The translations under genes were made by a program, and so were the position numbers. 49,211 bases of DNA from Pseudomonas nicosulfuronedens. Lineage in GTDB: Bacteria > Pseudomonadota > Gammaproteobacteria > Pseudomonadales > Pseudomonadaceae. The notes under the pieces are model-generated. The model was given only the letters and a program-made list of their open reading frames with translations, had not been told where the DNA came from and searched no databases. The stretch is taken from NCBI RefSeq assembly GCF_005877905.1, contig NZ_SWDV01000007.1, positions 1 through 49,211 of the forward strand. Reading direction: 5' to 3'. Shown here piece by piece: positions 27,365 to 37,595 of the stretch. Every line of letters starts with the position of its first letter. Within the stretch, counting starts at the first letter, position 1.

Positions 27365-27705
27365 GAGTGCGTTCCCAGCAGGGCGACGCCGCCGACGATC
27401 AGCGCCACGCCGAACCAGTGGCGCGCATCGATGCGTTCGCCGAACAGACGGCTCGCCAGGAACGTCACCAGCACGAAGTTCAGGCTCAGCATGGGGTAGG
27501 CGATGCCTACCTCCAAGCGTTGCAGGACCAACAGCCAGAGCAGCAGGCCGAAGCCCAGGCAGGCGATGGCCAGCAGCAGCCAGGGGGAGAAAAGCTTCGC
27601 CGCGACGCTCGAAGGAGCGTCGCGCCAGCTTTCGACGGCGAACTTCTGCGCCAGCTGGCCCATGCAGGTGAGCAGGCAGACACCGATCAGCAGCAGGGCG
27701 GTCAT
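27361..27705 (-). CDS. arnE: 4-amino-4-deoxy-L-arabinose-phosphoundecaprenol flippase subunit ArnE
   Basis: The 114-aa protein has four hydrophobic helices of the EamA/SMR half-transporter type; the segment [25 protein letters not shown] is characteristic. It pairs with ArnF. The start is ATG 27705, which overlaps the arnT stop. A longer in-frame reading to 27972 runs back into arnT and is a shadow. Confidence 0.9.
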   Translation of the reverse strand: MTALLLIGVCLLTCMGQLAQKFAVESWRDAPSSVAAKLFSPWLLLAIACLGFGLLLWLLVLQRLEVGIAYPMLSLNFVLVTFLASRLFGERIDARHWFGVALIVGGVALLGTHS

Positions 27706-29348
27706 GGTGTGGCCTGCGGAATCAGCAGGACCACCAGGTGGTTCTGCCGGTAGCTGATGACGTCGCTGGGCAGCATGGCCAGTTCGGCTTCGTCGCTGGC
27801 GCTGTTGACCCGCATGATCACGCCGATGGAACCCTCGGCGCGGGCACGCTCGAGCCAGGCGTGGATATCTTCGAGTGCAATGCTGCGGCCCTGGCCTTCG
27901 GGGTAGCCCAGGCCGAACTTCAGCTCGCCTTCCGTGTTGAACAGCGTGATGTCGCTGCGCTGGGTGCGCCATGCAAGGGCCGTGGCGGCGCCCAGGTCGT
28001 TGCTCAGCAGGCTGTGGGCACCCTTGAGCTGTTCCAGGTGCTCGGCGATGAACTGGTCGGGCATCTTGCTGTTGACCATCTTGTTCGGCATCGCATTGGG
28101 TACCAGCGCTACCAGCAGCCAGGCCGCGAAGGCCGGCGCCGCCCAGAAGCGATTGGGCCGCAGCAGTTGCAGCAGGCCAGCCAGCAACCAGGCGATGCAG
28201 ACCAGGGCGATCATCAGCACGCTGGGTAGCTCGTCATGGTACTGCGGCTGGCGGGCCTGCATGAACACAAGGCCGGCCAGGGCGCTGCCGCCCAGCAGCA
28301 GGTTGAGTGCGCCGTTGAGTTTCAGTGCGACCAGCTTGCGCTGCTGCAGGGCCCTGCCGATGGCGTCGGCCATCAGCAGGGCCAGCGGGGCGAAGCAAGG
28401 CATGATGTAGGTCGGCAACTTGCCCTTGGCCAGGCTGAAGAACAGGAAGGGCATGACGAACCACAGCAGCACGAACAGCAGTTTCGACTCGCGCCAACCG
28501 GCCAGCCCATTACGCAGCGCCGGGATGATCAACACCGCCCAGGGCAGTGCGCTGGCGAACAGCAGTGGGACGAAGAACCAGAATGGACGGCCGTGCTGCG
28601 CGTCCTCGCCGGCAAAGCGGCGGATGTGTTCGTGCCAGAAGAAGAAGTCCCAGAAGTCCGGCTCGCGGGCATGGATCATCATTACCCAGGGCGCGCAGAC
28701 CAGGGCCGCGACCAACACCGCCAGCGGCCCGTAACGCAGCAGCTCGCCCAAGCGCTTCTGCAGCACGGCGTAGGGCAGTCCGACGATCACCGGCAGCAGG
28801 AAGGCGAGGAATCCCTTGGTCATGAAACCGAAGGCGCAGGCGGCGCCCAGTAGGCTCCAGGCGGCGAGGCGCCCGCGCGTGGTTCTGGCGTCGAAGGCGA
28901 ACCACAGGGCGCCGAGGCTGAGGTTCACGCAGAGGGTGAACTGCGGGTCGAGGTTGGCGTAGCCGGCCTGTCCGGCAATCAGCCCGAAGCTCAGGTAGAG
29001 CAGGCCGGATGCCCAGGTGCGGCGCGGGTCGTTCCACAGCCGGCGGGCAACAAGGATGACCAGCAGGGTGCTCAGCGCGGTGACCAGCGCCGAGCCGAAG
29101 CGCACGCCGAACAGGTTCTGCCCGAACACGGCCTGGCTGGCTGCGGTCAGCCAGTAGCCGCCGGTGGGCTTCTCGAAGTAGCGCAGGCCGAGCAGGTGCG
29201 GGGAAACCCAGTCGCCACTCTGCAGCATGGACTGGCTGATCTGTGCGTTGCGCGACTCGTCGGGGATCCACAGGCCGTGGAAGGCCATCGGCAGCAGGAT
29301 GCACAGCACGAAGGCGGCGAGCAGGGTCGGGTAGGCCAGGCGCTTCAT
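27702..29348 (-). CDS. arnT: Lipid IVA 4-amino-4-deoxy-L-arabinosyltransferase
   Basis: The 548-aa GT-C integral membrane enzyme moves L-Ara4N from undecaprenyl phosphate to lipid A phosphates on the periplasmic face, reducing binding of polymyxins and cationic peptides. About 12 helices are seen. The first periplasmic loop carries the catalytic acidic motif [13 protein letters not shown] and [10 protein letters not shown]; later come [20 protein letters not shown] and the KGKLPTY loop. Length equals P. aeruginosa ArnT. It overlaps arnD (ATGA) at its start and arnE at its end. Confidence 0.95.
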   Translation of the reverse strand: MKRLAYPTLLAAFVLCILLPMAFHGLWIPDESRNAQISQSMLQSGDWVSPHLLGLRYFEKPTGGYWLTAASQAVFGQNLFGVRFGSALVTALSTLLVILVARRLWNDPRRTWASGLLYLSFGLIAGQAGYANLDPQFTLCVNLSLGALWFAFDARTTRGRLAAWSLLGAACAFGFMTKGFLAFLLPVIVGLPYAVLQKRLGELLRYGPLAVLVAALVCAPWVMMIHAREPDFWDFFFWHEHIRRFAGEDAQHGRPFWFFVPLLFASALPWAVLIIPALRNGLAGWRESKLLFVLLWFVMPFLFFSLAKGKLPTYIMPCFAPLALLMADAIGRALQQRKLVALKLNGALNLLLGGSALAGLVFMQARQPQYHDELPSVLMIALVCIAWLLAGLLQLLRPNRFWAAPAFAAWLLVALVPNAMPNKMVNSKMPDQFIAEHLEQLKGAHSLLSNDLGAATALAWRTQRSDITLFNTEGELKFGLGYPEGQGRSIALEDIHAWLERARAEGSIGVIMRVNSASDEAELAMLPSDVISYRQNHLVVLLIPQATP

Positions 29349-30229
29349 GTGTGCTGCACCCCCAGCCAGCCTTCGCGGCCGGCCAGTTCGCCGCGCACTA
29401 GGCTGGCGACGGGCAAGGTGGTCGGGGCGTCCGGCAGCAACCGGCCCAGCGGGACGAAGCGGATGCCGCTGGCCCGTGCCTGGGCCAGCAAGCGTCGGAA
29501 GTCGTGGGCCATCAGAATGCCCTCGACCTCGGCGTGAATGGTGTACACGTTCAAGGCGTCCATGTCGAAGCGGGAAAGGATGTAGTCGTTGAAGGCGGAC
29601 GGCGCCACCTGCGGGCCGACGACTTCGTCGAAGGTGGGCATGTCCACGGGGATCTGCGGGGTGCCGGCGCGGCCGTCGGCCAGGCGCGGGCGGAACAGCG
29701 AGCGGCCCCGGCAATCGCTGTTGTAGCGAAAGCCGAAGCGCTCCTTGGCTTCCACGGTACGCTCGTCGGCGCGCCAGCCAGCCACCGCCGAGCACTCCAC
29801 CGGCTTGCCGAGGATGTCGGCGAGGGTGTCCACGCCACGGCGGATCTGCTGTTCCAGTTGCGGTACGCTCCAGCGGCCGGCGTTGGCCTGCCAGCCGTGG
29901 TGGTCCCAGGCGTGCAGGCCGACTTCATGGCCGGCGTCCTGGGCGCGCCGCATCAGGTGGCCGAGGTCGCGGCCGATCGGCTTGCCCGGCCAGGCGGTGC
30001 CGGCCAGGAGAATGTCCCAGCCATAGAGCCCGGCGGCGTTGGAGCGCAGCATCTTCCACAGGAACTGCGGGCGGATCAGGCGCCACAGGTGCCGGCCCAT
30101 GTTGTCGGGGCCGACGCTGAAGAAGAAGGTTGCCTTGACCTCGGCTTCCTCAAGCATGTCCAGCAACCGGGGCACGCCGTCACGGGTGCCACGGTAGGTG
30201 TCGACGTCGATGCGCAGTCCCGCTCTCAT
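29345..30229 (-). CDS. arnD: 4-deoxy-4-formamido-L-arabinose-phosphoundecaprenol deformylase
   Basis: The 294-aa NodB/polysaccharide-deacetylase-like enzyme removes the formyl group from undecaprenyl-phosphate-L-Ara4FN, the step that makes synthesis irreversible. It has the metal-site aspartate motif [13 protein letters not shown] near the N-terminus, [15 protein letters not shown] with the histidines, and [16 protein letters not shown]. It acts at the cytoplasmic face of the inner membrane. Its ATG shares one base with the arnA stop. Confidence 0.94.
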   Translation of the reverse strand: MRAGLRIDVDTYRGTRDGVPRLLDMLEEAEVKATFFFSVGPDNMGRHLWRLIRPQFLWKMLRSNAAGLYGWDILLAGTAWPGKPIGRDLGHLMRRAQDAGHEVGLHAWDHHGWQANAGRWSVPQLEQQIRRGVDTLADILGKPVECSAVAGWRADERTVEAKERFGFRYNSDCRGRSLFRPRLADGRAGTPQIPVDMPTFDEVVGPQVAPSAFNDYILSRFDMDALNVYTIHAEVEGILMAHDFRRLLAQARASGIRFVPLGRLLPDAPTTLPVASLVRGELAGREGWLGVQHT

Positions 30230-32250
30230 CAGGCGATGCTTTTCTTCAGCGGAAAGGCGTGGGGTTGAGCGCCGGAGCGCTCGGCCAAGGCTTCACGGAG
30301 GAAGAAGTCCAGGGTCTTGCCGATGGTGGCGGAGAGCTCCACGCTCGGCTGCCAGTTCAGCAGGCGACGGGCGTTCTCGATGCTCGGCTTGCGGTGCGAC
30401 ACGTCCTGGTAGCCATCGCCATAGAAGCTGCGGCTTTCCACTTCGCGGAAACCGGCAAAGGGCGGGAACTGGTCACGCAATGGGTGGGCTTCGAACTGGC
30501 GCAGCAGCTCCTCGCCCAGTTGGCGGATGCTGGCTTCGTTGTCCGGGTTGCCGATGTTGACGATCTGCCCATCGCAGCGGCTGCCCTCGTTGTCGATGAT
30601 GCGCGCCAGCGCCTCGATGCCGTCGTCCACGTCGGTGAAGCAGCGCTTCTGCTCGCCGCCGTCGACCAGGCGGATCGGCGTGCCTTCCACCAGGTGCAGA
30701 ATCAGCTGGGTGATGGCGCGGGAGCTGCCGATGCGCGCAGAGTCCAGGCGGTCCAGGCGCGGGCCCATCCAGTTGAACGGGCGGAACAGGGTGAACTTCA
30801 GGCCCTTCTGGCCGTAGGCCCAGATGACGCGGTCGAGCAGTTGCTTGGAGACCGAGTAGATCCAGCGCTGCTTGTTGATCGGGCCGACGATGAGGTTGGA
30901 CTTGTCCTCGTCGAAGTTGGCGTCGGTGCACATGCCGTACACCTCGGAGGTGGACGGGAAGATCACGCGCTTGTTGTACTTCACGCAGTAGCGGACCAGT
31001 TTGAGGTTTTCCTCGAAGTCCAGTTCGAACACACGCAGCGGGTTGCGCGTGTATTCGATGGGCGTGGCGATGGCCACCAGCGGCAGGACCACGTCGCACT
31101 TCTTGATGTGGTACTCGATCCACTCGGTGTGGATGCTGATGTCGCCTTCGACGAAGTGGAAGTCCGGGTTGCCCTTCAGGCGCTCGATGGCATCGGAGCC
31201 GATGTCCAGGCCATAGACCTCGTAGTTGCCGTCGCGCAGCAGGCGCTCGGAGAGGTGGTTGCCGATGAAGCCGTTGACGCCGAGGATCAGCACGCGGGTC
31301 TTGCGCTTGGGCTTGCCGACAGCGCCGTGCAGACGCGAGCCCTCCACCAGGCCCATCTCGCGGGCCAGCTGCGGGCCGGCGAGGAACAGGCCGCTGTCAT
31401 TCTGCTGGCCGGAGAGGATTTCCAGCGAGTCTTCGCCGCAGGCGATGCGCAGGGGATCGACCGAGAGCACCGAGCCGGGTGCCATGCCGTTGTTGCCGGC
31501 AGCAACGCGCGAGCTCCAGACGATCAGCTTGCGATCGCCCACCGGGGCGAAGGCGCCGGGGTAGGGCTGGGTGACGGCACGGACCAGGTCGTGCAGTTCG
31601 CGGGCCGGGCGTTTCCAGTCGAGCTGGCCGTCCGCCGGGGTGCGGCGACCGAAGTAGCTGGCCCGGGATTCATCCTGGGCGACCTCCTGCAGTTCACCGC
31701 GCGCCAGGCGCGGCAGGGAGGCCGCGAGCAGCTCGCGGGTGGCTTCGCGCAGCTTGCCGTGCAGCACCAGGGCGGTGTCGTCGGGGCCGATGGCAACGCT
31801 CTGCTGGGCGAGGATGCCGCCGGCATCGGCACGCTTGACCATGCGGTGCAGGGTCACGCCGGTCTCGCTCTCGCCATTGACCAGTACCCAGTTGGCCGGG
31901 GCGCGGCCACGGTAGCGCGGCAGCAGCGAGCCATGCAGGTTGTAGGCGCCCTTGGCGGCACAGGCCAGCAGTTCTTCGCTGAGCAGGTGGCGGTAGTAGA
32001 AGGAGAAGATGTACTGCGGCTGCAGCTCGCGGATGCGCGCGACCCACAGCGGGTGGTTGACGTCTTCCGGGGCGTGCACCGGGATGCCCAGGCGAGCGCA
32101 GAGTTGCGCCACCGAGCCGTAGAAGCGGTTTTCCTTGGGATCGTCGGCGTGGGTGAAGACGGCGTCGATCTGGTAACCGGCGGCGAGCAGGGCCTCGATG
32201 CCGGCGCAGCCGAAGTCGTGGTAGGCGAAGACGATGGTCTGCTGGGTCAT
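30229..32250 (-). CDS. arnA: Bifunctional UDP-L-Ara4N formyltransferase / UDP-glucuronate decarboxylase
   Basis: The 673-aa cytoplasmic two-domain enzyme has an N-terminal 10-formyl-THF-dependent formyltransferase (N104, H106 in [13 protein letters not shown]142) and a C-terminal SDR that oxidatively decarboxylates UDP-glucuronate to UDP-4-keto-pentose. The latter has GVNGFIG at 324-330, [18 protein letters not shown] and [11 protein letters not shown]. The start is ATG 32250, overlapping the arnC stop by four bases. The open frame continuing upstream to 32991 is antiparallel noise in arnC. Both halves look intact. Confidence 0.96.
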   Translation of the reverse strand: MTQQTIVFAYHDFGCAGIEALLAAGYQIDAVFTHADDPKENRFYGSVAQLCARLGIPVHAPEDVNHPLWVARIRELQPQYIFSFYYRHLLSEELLACAAKGAYNLHGSLLPRYRGRAPANWVLVNGESETGVTLHRMVKRADAGGILAQQSVAIGPDDTALVLHGKLREATRELLAASLPRLARGELQEVAQDESRASYFGRRTPADGQLDWKRPARELHDLVRAVTQPYPGAFAPVGDRKLIVWSSRVAAGNNGMAPGSVLSVDPLRIACGEDSLEILSGQQNDSGLFLAGPQLAREMGLVEGSRLHGAVGKPKRKTRVLILGVNGFIGNHLSERLLRDGNYEVYGLDIGSDAIERLKGNPDFHFVEGDISIHTEWIEYHIKKCDVVLPLVAIATPIEYTRNPLRVFELDFEENLKLVRYCVKYNKRVIFPSTSEVYGMCTDANFDEDKSNLIVGPINKQRWIYSVSKQLLDRVIWAYGQKGLKFTLFRPFNWMGPRLDRLDSARIGSSRAITQLILHLVEGTPIRLVDGGEQKRCFTDVDDGIEALARIIDNEGSRCDGQIVNIGNPDNEASIRQLGEELLRQFEAHPLRDQFPPFAGFREVESRSFYGDGYQDVSHRKPSIENARRLLNWQPSVELSATIGKTLDFFLREALAERSGAQPHAFPLKKSIA

Positions 32251-33257
32251 GGCTGGATGGACTCGAGAGAGGAAGCGGAAGAGGAATAGGGCAGTTGAGC
32301 GGGCGCGGCGTCGGCGCGGACGATGCGCTCGATGAAGAAACGGGGGCGGGCGCGCACGTCGTTGTACATGCGGCCCAGGTATTCGCCGAGCAGGCCCATG
32401 CCGACCAGCTGAACGCCGGTGAACATGAACAGCACGGCGAACAGCACGAACACGCCGTGGCCGGCCCAGGCGGCGCCGAACAACAGGCGCAGCACCACCA
32501 GCAGCAGGGCGAAGGCGAAGCCAGCCACCGCCATGCCGCCGCCAACGAAGGACAGCAGGCGAAGCGGCGAGGTGGTCATGCAGGTGACCAGGTCGAACAT
32601 CAGGTTGATCAGGCGCAGGAAGTCGTACTTCGACTCGCCATGCTCGCGCTCGGCGTGGGCGACGAGGATCTCGCTGGTGTGGCGGGCGAAGCTGTTGGCC
32701 AGGATCGGGATGAAGGTGCTGCGCTCGCGGCAGGCGAGCATGGCCTTGACGATGCTGGCGCGGTAGGCGCGCAGCATGCAGCCGTAGTCGTTCATCGCCA
32801 CACCGGTGGAACGCTGCACGGCGAGGTTGATCAGCTTCGACGGCCAGCGGCGCAAGGCGGAGTCCTGGCGTTGCTGGCGCACGCTGCCGACCACGTCGTA
32901 GCCCTTGGCGGCCTCGTCGACCAGGCGCGGGATTTCTTCTGGCGGATTCTGCAGGTCGGCGTCGAGGGTGATCACCAGGTCGCCCTGGCACTGCTCGAAG
33001 CCGGCCATGATTGCCGCGTGCTGGCCATAGTTGCGGTTGAGGATCACCGCTACCACGTGGCTGCCCGGCGCCGCGGCGGCTTCCAGCAGCAACTCGGCGG
33101 AGCTGTCGCGGCTGCCGTCGTCGATCAGCACGATCTCGTAGTCACGGCCCAGCTGTTCGCAGGCGGCGGTGGTACGGCGCAGCAGTTCGGGCAGGCTGGC
33201 CTCTTCGTTGTACACCGGGATGACGATGGACACGCGATGGATCGGATAGGGTTTCAC
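32247..33257 (-). CDS. arnC: Undecaprenyl-phosphate 4-deoxy-4-formamido-L-arabinose transferase
   Basis: The 336-aa GT2 enzyme transfers L-Ara4FN from UDP to undecaprenyl phosphate. It has [27 protein letters not shown], the metal motif [12 protein letters not shown], the polyprenyl-GT segment [12 protein letters not shown], and two C-terminal helices that place it at the inner membrane. The GTG at 33257 gives the MKPYPI start seen in P. aeruginosa ArnC; an ATG at 33299 lies inside arnB and is rejected. The gap to arnB is seven bases. Confidence 0.95.
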   Translation of the reverse strand: MKPYPIHRVSIVIPVYNEEASLPELLRRTTAACEQLGRDYEIVLIDDGSRDSSAELLLEAAAAPGSHVVAVILNRNYGQHAAIMAGFEQCQGDLVITLDADLQNPPEEIPRLVDEAAKGYDVVGSVRQQRQDSALRRWPSKLINLAVQRSTGVAMNDYGCMLRAYRASIVKAMLACRERSTFIPILANSFARHTSEILVAHAEREHGESKYDFLRLINLMFDLVTCMTTSPLRLLSFVGGGMAVAGFAFALLLVVLRLLFGAAWAGHGVFVLFAVLFMFTGVQLVGMGLLGEYLGRMYNDVRARPRFFIERIVRADAAPAQLPYSSSASSLESIQP

Positions 33258-33264
33258 GGTGGCG

Positions 33265-34404
33265 TTACCGAAGCAGGGTTTCGATGGCGTCGACCACACG
33301 GTCCTGGTCGGCCTGGGTCATGTCGGGGAACAGCGGGATGGAGACGATCCGCGAGGAGTTCCACTCGGTGTTGGGCAGTTGCACGCGCGGGTAGCGCTGG
33401 CGGTAGTAGCTGTGCAGGTGGCTGCCGATGAAATGGATGCCGCTGCCGATGCGGCGCTGCTGCAGGCCCTGCATGAAGGCGTCGCGGTCGAGGCCACAGC
33501 GTTCCTGGTCGATGCGCAGGACATAAAGGTGCCAGGCGTGATGTTGCGGGTAGTCCGGCACTGCCAGCGGTTGCACGGGCAGGTGCGCCAGGCGCTCGGC
33601 GTAGCCGGCGGCCAGTTCGGCGCGGCGGGCGTTGATCGCTTCGAGCTTGGGCAGCTGGACCAGGGCGATGGCGGCGTTGATGTCGGTGAGGTTGTACTTG
33701 AAGCCCGGTTCCACCACCTGGGCCTGCGGCTTGCGGCCGTGGGTCAGGCGGTCGTAGGCATCGACGCCCAGGCCGTGGAACTTCAGGGTGCGCACGCGGT
33801 TGGCCAGGACTTCGTCATCGGTGACGAACATGGCGCCCTCGGCGCAGGTGAGGTTCTTGATCGCGTGGAAAGAGAAGATCGCGGTGCCGCGCTGGCCCAC
33901 CGGACGACCGCGGTAGAGAGTGCCGGCGGCGTGGGCGGCGTCCTCTATCACGGGAATGCCATGACGCAGGGCGAGCTCGTCGATCGGGTCCATGTCGCAG
34001 GCGGCACCGGCGTAGTGCACCGGGATGATGGCGCGGGTGCGCGCGGTGATCGCGGCCTCGATGCGTGAGGCGTCGGTCATCAGGGTGTCACGGTCGACGT
34101 CGACGAACACCGGCGTGGCGCCCAGCAGGCTGATCATGTTGACGGTGGAGACCCAGGTCTGCGACGGGGTGATCACTTCGTCGCCCGGGCCGATACCCAG
34201 GGCCAGCAGTGCCAGGTGCATACCGCCGGTGGCGGAGGACAACGCCACGGCGTGGCGGCAACCGATCGATTGGGCAAAGCGTTGTTCCAGTTCGGCGTTC
34301 TTCGGCCCGGTGGTGATCCAGCCCGAGCGCAGGACTTCATTGACTGCCTGGATCTCCTCCTCGCCGATGTTGGGGCGGGAGAAGGGGAGGAAGGGGATTT
34401 CCAT
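33265..34404 (-). CDS. arnB: UDP-4-amino-4-deoxy-L-arabinose aminotransferase
   Basis: The 379-aa PLP enzyme of the DegT/DnrJ/EryC1 family transaminates the 4-keto-pentose made by ArnA, using glutamate. PLP Lys183 sits in [14 protein letters not shown]; other marks are [37 protein letters not shown] and the late [11 protein letters not shown]. It is the first gene of the arnBCADTEF-ugd operon, directly behind the PmrA-like box. ATG 34404 is used; an in-frame TTG at 34416 is a weaker alternative. Confidence 0.95.
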   Translation of the reverse strand: MEIPFLPFSRPNIGEEEIQAVNEVLRSGWITTGPKNAELEQRFAQSIGCRHAVALSSATGGMHLALLALGIGPGDEVITPSQTWVSTVNMISLLGATPVFVDVDRDTLMTDASRIEAAITARTRAIIPVHYAGAACDMDPIDELALRHGIPVIEDAAHAAGTLYRGRPVGQRGTAIFSFHAIKNLTCAEGAMFVTDDEVLANRVRTLKFHGLGVDAYDRLTHGRKPQAQVVEPGFKYNLTDINAAIALVQLPKLEAINARRAELAAGYAERLAHLPVQPLAVPDYPQHHAWHLYVLRIDQERCGLDRDAFMQGLQQRRIGSGIHFIGSHLHSYYRQRYPRVQLPNTEWNSSRIVSIPLFPDMTQADQDRVVDAIETLLR

Positions 34405-34465
34405 GGGGTGTTCCAAAGGCCGTCGCGGCTCTGTCAGGGGGTGAGAGAACGCTACGGGGGAGATC

Positions 34466-34482
34466 GTTAAGAAGCCGTTAAG
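34466..34482 (-). promoter_or_regulatory. PmrA-box-like direct repeat upstream of arnB
   Basis: On the - strand the sequence is CTTAAC-N5-CTTAAC (N5 = GGCTT), a perfect 6-5-6 direct repeat fitting the PmrA/BasR consensus YTTAA-N6-YTTAA. It is 62 bases upstream of arnB, the classical PmrA target activated by polymyxin or low Mg2+. A possible -10 (TAGCGT, 34454-34449) follows 11 bases later. Confidence 0.65.
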
Positions 34483-34594
34483 TGGATGTCGTGATTCCGT
34501 TCGTCGGTCGAACTTGCGACATACAACACCGGAAGAGCGGAAGGTCGGTGACGGAGCGGTCTGAAAACGACATATCTGATGTCGGAAACTGCTG

Positions 34595-34623
34595 TTGAAC
34601 AGTCGTTCATCCTTGGCTATGGT
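34595..34623 (+). promoter_or_regulatory. Sigma-70 promoter for the aminotransferase/ABC operon
   Basis: TTGAAC (34595-34600), 17 bases, TATGGT (34618-34623), about 60 bases before the operon's first ATG. Just downstream, CCTGCGGA-CCCT-TCCGCAGG (34635-34654) forms a perfect 8-bp hairpin near the mRNA 5' end, which could stabilise the transcript. Confidence 0.5.
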
Positions 34624-34683
34624 GGCCCCACGCTCCTGCGGACCCTTCCGCAGGACATTCCGTCATTCGGATGAGGCCCTTGC

Positions 34684-36723
34684 ATGCGTTATTCGTCGCT
34701 TGTGGACAGGATGGTCGGACCCGGCGTCGCTGCCTGGGACATTCACTACGCCGCCATTGCCGCCCAACGCGCCGGCCGCGATGTGATCGTGCTCAGCGTC
34801 GGCGACCCCGATTTCGCCACCCCGGACTTCATCACCGAGGCCGCCGTTTCCGCGTTGCGCGACGGCGACACCCATTACAGCGACGTGGCCGGCAAGCCCG
34901 CACTGCGCCAGGCTATCGCGGCATTGTATGAGCGGCGTTTCGGCCAAAAGGCGGGTGCCGAAAACGTCATCGTGGTTGCCGGCGCGCAGAACGGCCTGTT
35001 CGCCGCTGCGATGTGCCTGCTGGAGAAGGGCGACGAGGTCATCACCTTCGACCCGGTCTACGTCACTTACGAAGCCACGTTGAAAGCTACCGGCGCCGTG
35101 CTGGTCGGGGTTCCTACCCGTCCGGAAAACGGCTTCCGCCCGCTGGCCGCCGATATTGCTGCGGCGATCACTCCGCGCACCAAGGCGATCTTCCTCGCCA
35201 ACCCGAGCAACCCCACCGGCGTCGTGCTGGACCGCGACGAGCTGCTGGCTATCGCCGCGCTGGCCGAGGCTCACGACCTCTGGGTGGTGGTGGATGAGGT
35301 CTACGAGGGCCTGACCTTCGAGCGCGAGCACCAGAGTTTCGCCGCGCTACCCGGCATGGCCGAGCGCACCCTGAGCATCGGCAGCCTGTCGAAGTCCCAC
35401 GCCATGACCGGCTGGCGCGCCGGCTGGATAGTCGCCAACCCGACGTTGGTCGGGCACCTGGAAAACCTCGCGCTGAACATGTTCTACGGCCTGCCGGGCT
35501 TCGTGCAGGAAGCCGCGCTCGCCGCGGTGGAGCGCCACGACGAGGTGGTGTCGGCTATGCGCGAAATCTACCGCCGCCGCCGTGACCTGGTGGTCGCCGC
35601 GCTGAGCGACTGCCCGCGCGTGAAAGTGCTGTCGCCTGAAGCCGGCATGTTCGTCATGGTCGACGTGCGCGACACATGTCTCAGTTCCCTGGACTTCTCC
35701 TGGCAGCTGTTCCATGCCACTGGCGTTTCGGTGCTCGATGCGGCGGCTTTCGGTCCTCAGGCGCAAGGTTTCGTGCGGCTGTCATTTGGTCTGAGCGACG
35801 AGAGCATGGCGGAGGCCTGTGCGCGGATCATCCGCTTCGTCGAGTCGCTTCCGGCGAATCCGGCCCCTGCAGGAGCGGACCTTGTCCGCGAATCCAATTC
35901 CAGCGCGGTCGCTGATCGTGGACAAAGTCCGCTCCTACGCGAACTCGTCACCAGCAAACCGGTGATCGAGGTCCGGGATATCCACAAGCGCTTCGGCGAC
36001 TTCGAAGTGCTCAAGGGCGTGTCGCTGTCGGCCCGTGAAGGAGAGGTGATTTCGCTGATCGGCGCCAGCGGTTCGGGCAAGAGCACGCTGCTGCGTTGCA
36101 TCAACATGCTGGAAATTCCCAACCAGGGTTCGGTCACCGTCAACGGCGAGACCATCGGCCTGGCCCAGAACCGCCATGGCGAGCCGATGGTGGCCGACCA
36201 GAAGCAGCTCACCCGCATCCGCTCGCAGTTGGGCATGGTGTTCCAGAGCTTCAACCTTTGGCCGCACCGCACTGTGCTGGAGAACCTGATCGAGGCACCG
36301 ACCTTCGTCCTCCACGAGAGCAAGGCCGAGGCCCGCGAACGCGCCGAGGCGCTGTTGGAGCGCGTCGGCCTGGCCGAGAAGCGCCACGAGTACCCGGCCT
36401 TCCTTTCCGGCGGCCAGCAGCAGCGCGTGGCCATTGCCCGCGCGCTGGCCGTGCGGCCGAAGGTGATGCTGTTCGACGAGCCGACCTCGGCGCTGGACCC
36501 GGAGCTGGTGGGCGAGGTGCTGAAGGTGATCCGCTCGCTGGCGGAGGAGGGGCGCACCATGATCCTGGTTACCCACGAGATGGCTTTTGCCCGCGACGTG
36601 TCCAGCCATGTGGCTTTCCTGCACAAGGGCCTGATCGAGGAGGAGGGCACCGCCGAGGAAGTCTTCTCGCGGCCGCGCAGCGAGCGCTGCCGGCAGTTCG
36701 TCAACGCGCACCAGAATCGCTGA
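34684..36723 (+). CDS. Fusion protein: class I/II PLP aminotransferase + amino-acid-type ABC transporter ATPase
   Basis: One uninterrupted 679-aa frame encodes two normally separate proteins. Residues 1-about 393 are a fold-type I aminotransferase, with SVGDPDFATPDF, ANPSNPTGVV, the PLP Lys237 in SLSKSHAMTGWRAGW, and late VRLSFG. Residues about 424-679 are a HisP/GlnQ-like ATPase, with Walker A GASGSGKST at 460-468, LSGGQQQR from 574, LFDEPTSALDPEL and a THEMAFARDV switch. The joint, residues 396-419, is encoded by an inverted REP pair and reads as a polar linker. No ATG opens the ATPase half; the only nearby start is a GTG at 35962 without a ribosome site. The start at 34684 has GAGG seven bases upstream. 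Binding protein and permeases follow, so the ATPase half should energise their uptake. Separate ATPase production by internal initiation cannot be excluded. Confidence 0.88.
   Translation: MRYSSLVDRMVGPGVAAWDIHYAAIAAQRAGRDVIVLSVGDPDFATPDFITEAAVSALRDGDTHYSDVAGKPALRQAIAALYERRFGQKAGAENVIVVAGAQNGLFAAAMCLLEKGDEVITFDPVYVTYEATLKATGAVLVGVPTRPENGFRPLAADIAAAITPRTKAIFLANPSNPTGVVLDRDELLAIAALAEAHDLWVVVDEVYEGLTFEREHQSFAALPGMAERTLSIGSLSKSHAMTGWRAGWIVANPTLVGHLENLALNMFYGLPGFVQEAALAAVERHDEVVSAMREIYRRRRDLVVAALSDCPRVKVLSPEAGMFVMVDVRDTCLSSLDFSWQLFHATGVSVLDAAAFGPQAQGFVRLSFGLSDESMAEACARIIRFVESLPANPAPAGADLVRESNSSAVADRGQSPLLRELVTSKPVIEVRDIHKRFGDFEVLKGVSLSAREGEVISLIGASGSGKSTLLRCINMLEIPNQGSVTVNGETIGLAQNRHGEPMVADQKQLTRIRSQLGMVFQSFNLWPHRTVLENLIEAPTFVLHESKAEARERAEALLERVGLAEKRHEYPAFLSGGQQQRVAIARALAVRPKVMLFDEPTSALDPELVGEVLKVIRSLAEEGRTMILVTHEMAFARDVSSHVAFLHKGLIEEEGTAEEVFSRPRSERCRQFVNAHQNR
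35869..35938. repeat. REP inverted pair, class B, inside a coding region
   Basis: A forward palindrome GCAGGAGCGGACCTTGTCCG at 35869 and its reversed partner ending GTCCGCTCCTAC at 35938 form an inverted pair. The core differs from the class A REPs elsewhere in the window (GGACCTTGTCC instead of CGAGCTTGCTCG). It is translated in frame as the linker of the aminotransferase-ATPase fusion. Intragenic REPs are uncommon, since they usually lie between genes. Confidence 0.85.
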
Positions 36724-36792
36724 CCGATGCCGCGCAGTCGGCGCATCGATGAGCGTGACCCAACACTAAATAAAACAATGCAGGGGATCACG

Positions 36793-37578
36793 ATGAACAA
36801 GAAAGGTCTGTGCAATCTGATGGTGGGCGCGGCGATGCTGATGGCCGGCGTGGCGAGCGCCCAGGCCGAGACGATCCGCTTCGCCCTGGCCGCCGAACCC
36901 TATCCGCCGTTCTCGCAGAAGCAGCCCGACGGCAGCTGGGTCGGCTTCGAGCCGGACCTGATCCACAAGGTCTGTGCCGAGATGAAAGCGACCTGCGAGA
37001 TCGACGAAGTGGCGTGGGACGGCATCATCCCGGCGCTGCTGGCGAAGAAGATCGACGTGATCTTCAACTCCCTGTCGATCACCGATGAGCGTGAGAAGCA
37101 GATCGCCTTCAGCCGCCCCTACTACGACACTCCGGTGGCCGTTGCCGCACCTCAGGCGACGGACGTGCAGATCAGCCCCGAGGGCCTGAAGGGCAAGACC
37201 ATCGGCGTGCAGATCTCCACCGTCAGCGCCAACTACCTGAAGCAGTACTACGAGAAGATCGCCGACGTGCGTTACTACGACACCCAGGACTCGGTGAACG
37301 CCGACCTGGTGGCCGGGCGTATCGACCTGATGATGGCCGATGGCATCGCCGTGGCGTCCTTCGTCAAGTCGCCGGATGCGCAGGCCGCCGGCATCGTCAA
37401 CAAGGGCGAGGTGAAGTACGACCCGCTGTTCGGCCGTGGCGTCGGCGCCGGCCTGCGCAAGGGCGACACCGAGCTGAAGGCAAAGATGGACGAAGCCATC
37501 GGCAAGCTGCTCGCCAGCGACGACTACAAGGCGCTGTCGGACAAGTACTTCGGCATGAGCGTTGCGCCCAAGCAGTAA
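36793..37578 (+). CDS. Periplasmic amino-acid-type substrate-binding protein (SBP family 3)
   Basis: The 261-aa precursor has a signal peptide of about 25 residues (cleavage after AQA, before ETIRF) and a bilobed SBP_bac_3 domain: AAEPYPPFSQKQPDGSWVGFEPDL, the ligand-site FNSLSITDEREKQIAFSRPYY, GKTIGVQISTVSANYL and DLMMADGIAVASF. The ligand is probably an amino acid or a derivative; specificity is not readable. ATG 36793 has AGGGGAT upstream and gives the signal peptide; the earlier in-frame ATG at 36727 would mask it. It follows the fused ATPase by 69 bases. Confidence 0.92.
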   Translation: MNKKGLCNLMVGAAMLMAGVASAQAETIRFALAAEPYPPFSQKQPDGSWVGFEPDLIHKVCAEMKATCEIDEVAWDGIIPALLAKKIDVIFNSLSITDEREKQIAFSRPYYDTPVAVAAPQATDVQISPEGLKGKTIGVQISTVSANYLKQYYEKIADVRYYDTQDSVNADLVAGRIDLMMADGIAVASFVKSPDAQAAGIVNKGEVKYDPLFGRGVGAGLRKGDTELKAKMDEAIGKLLASDDYKALSDKYFGMSVAPKQ

Positions 37579-37595
37579 TCCCGACGTGAGTTGAA

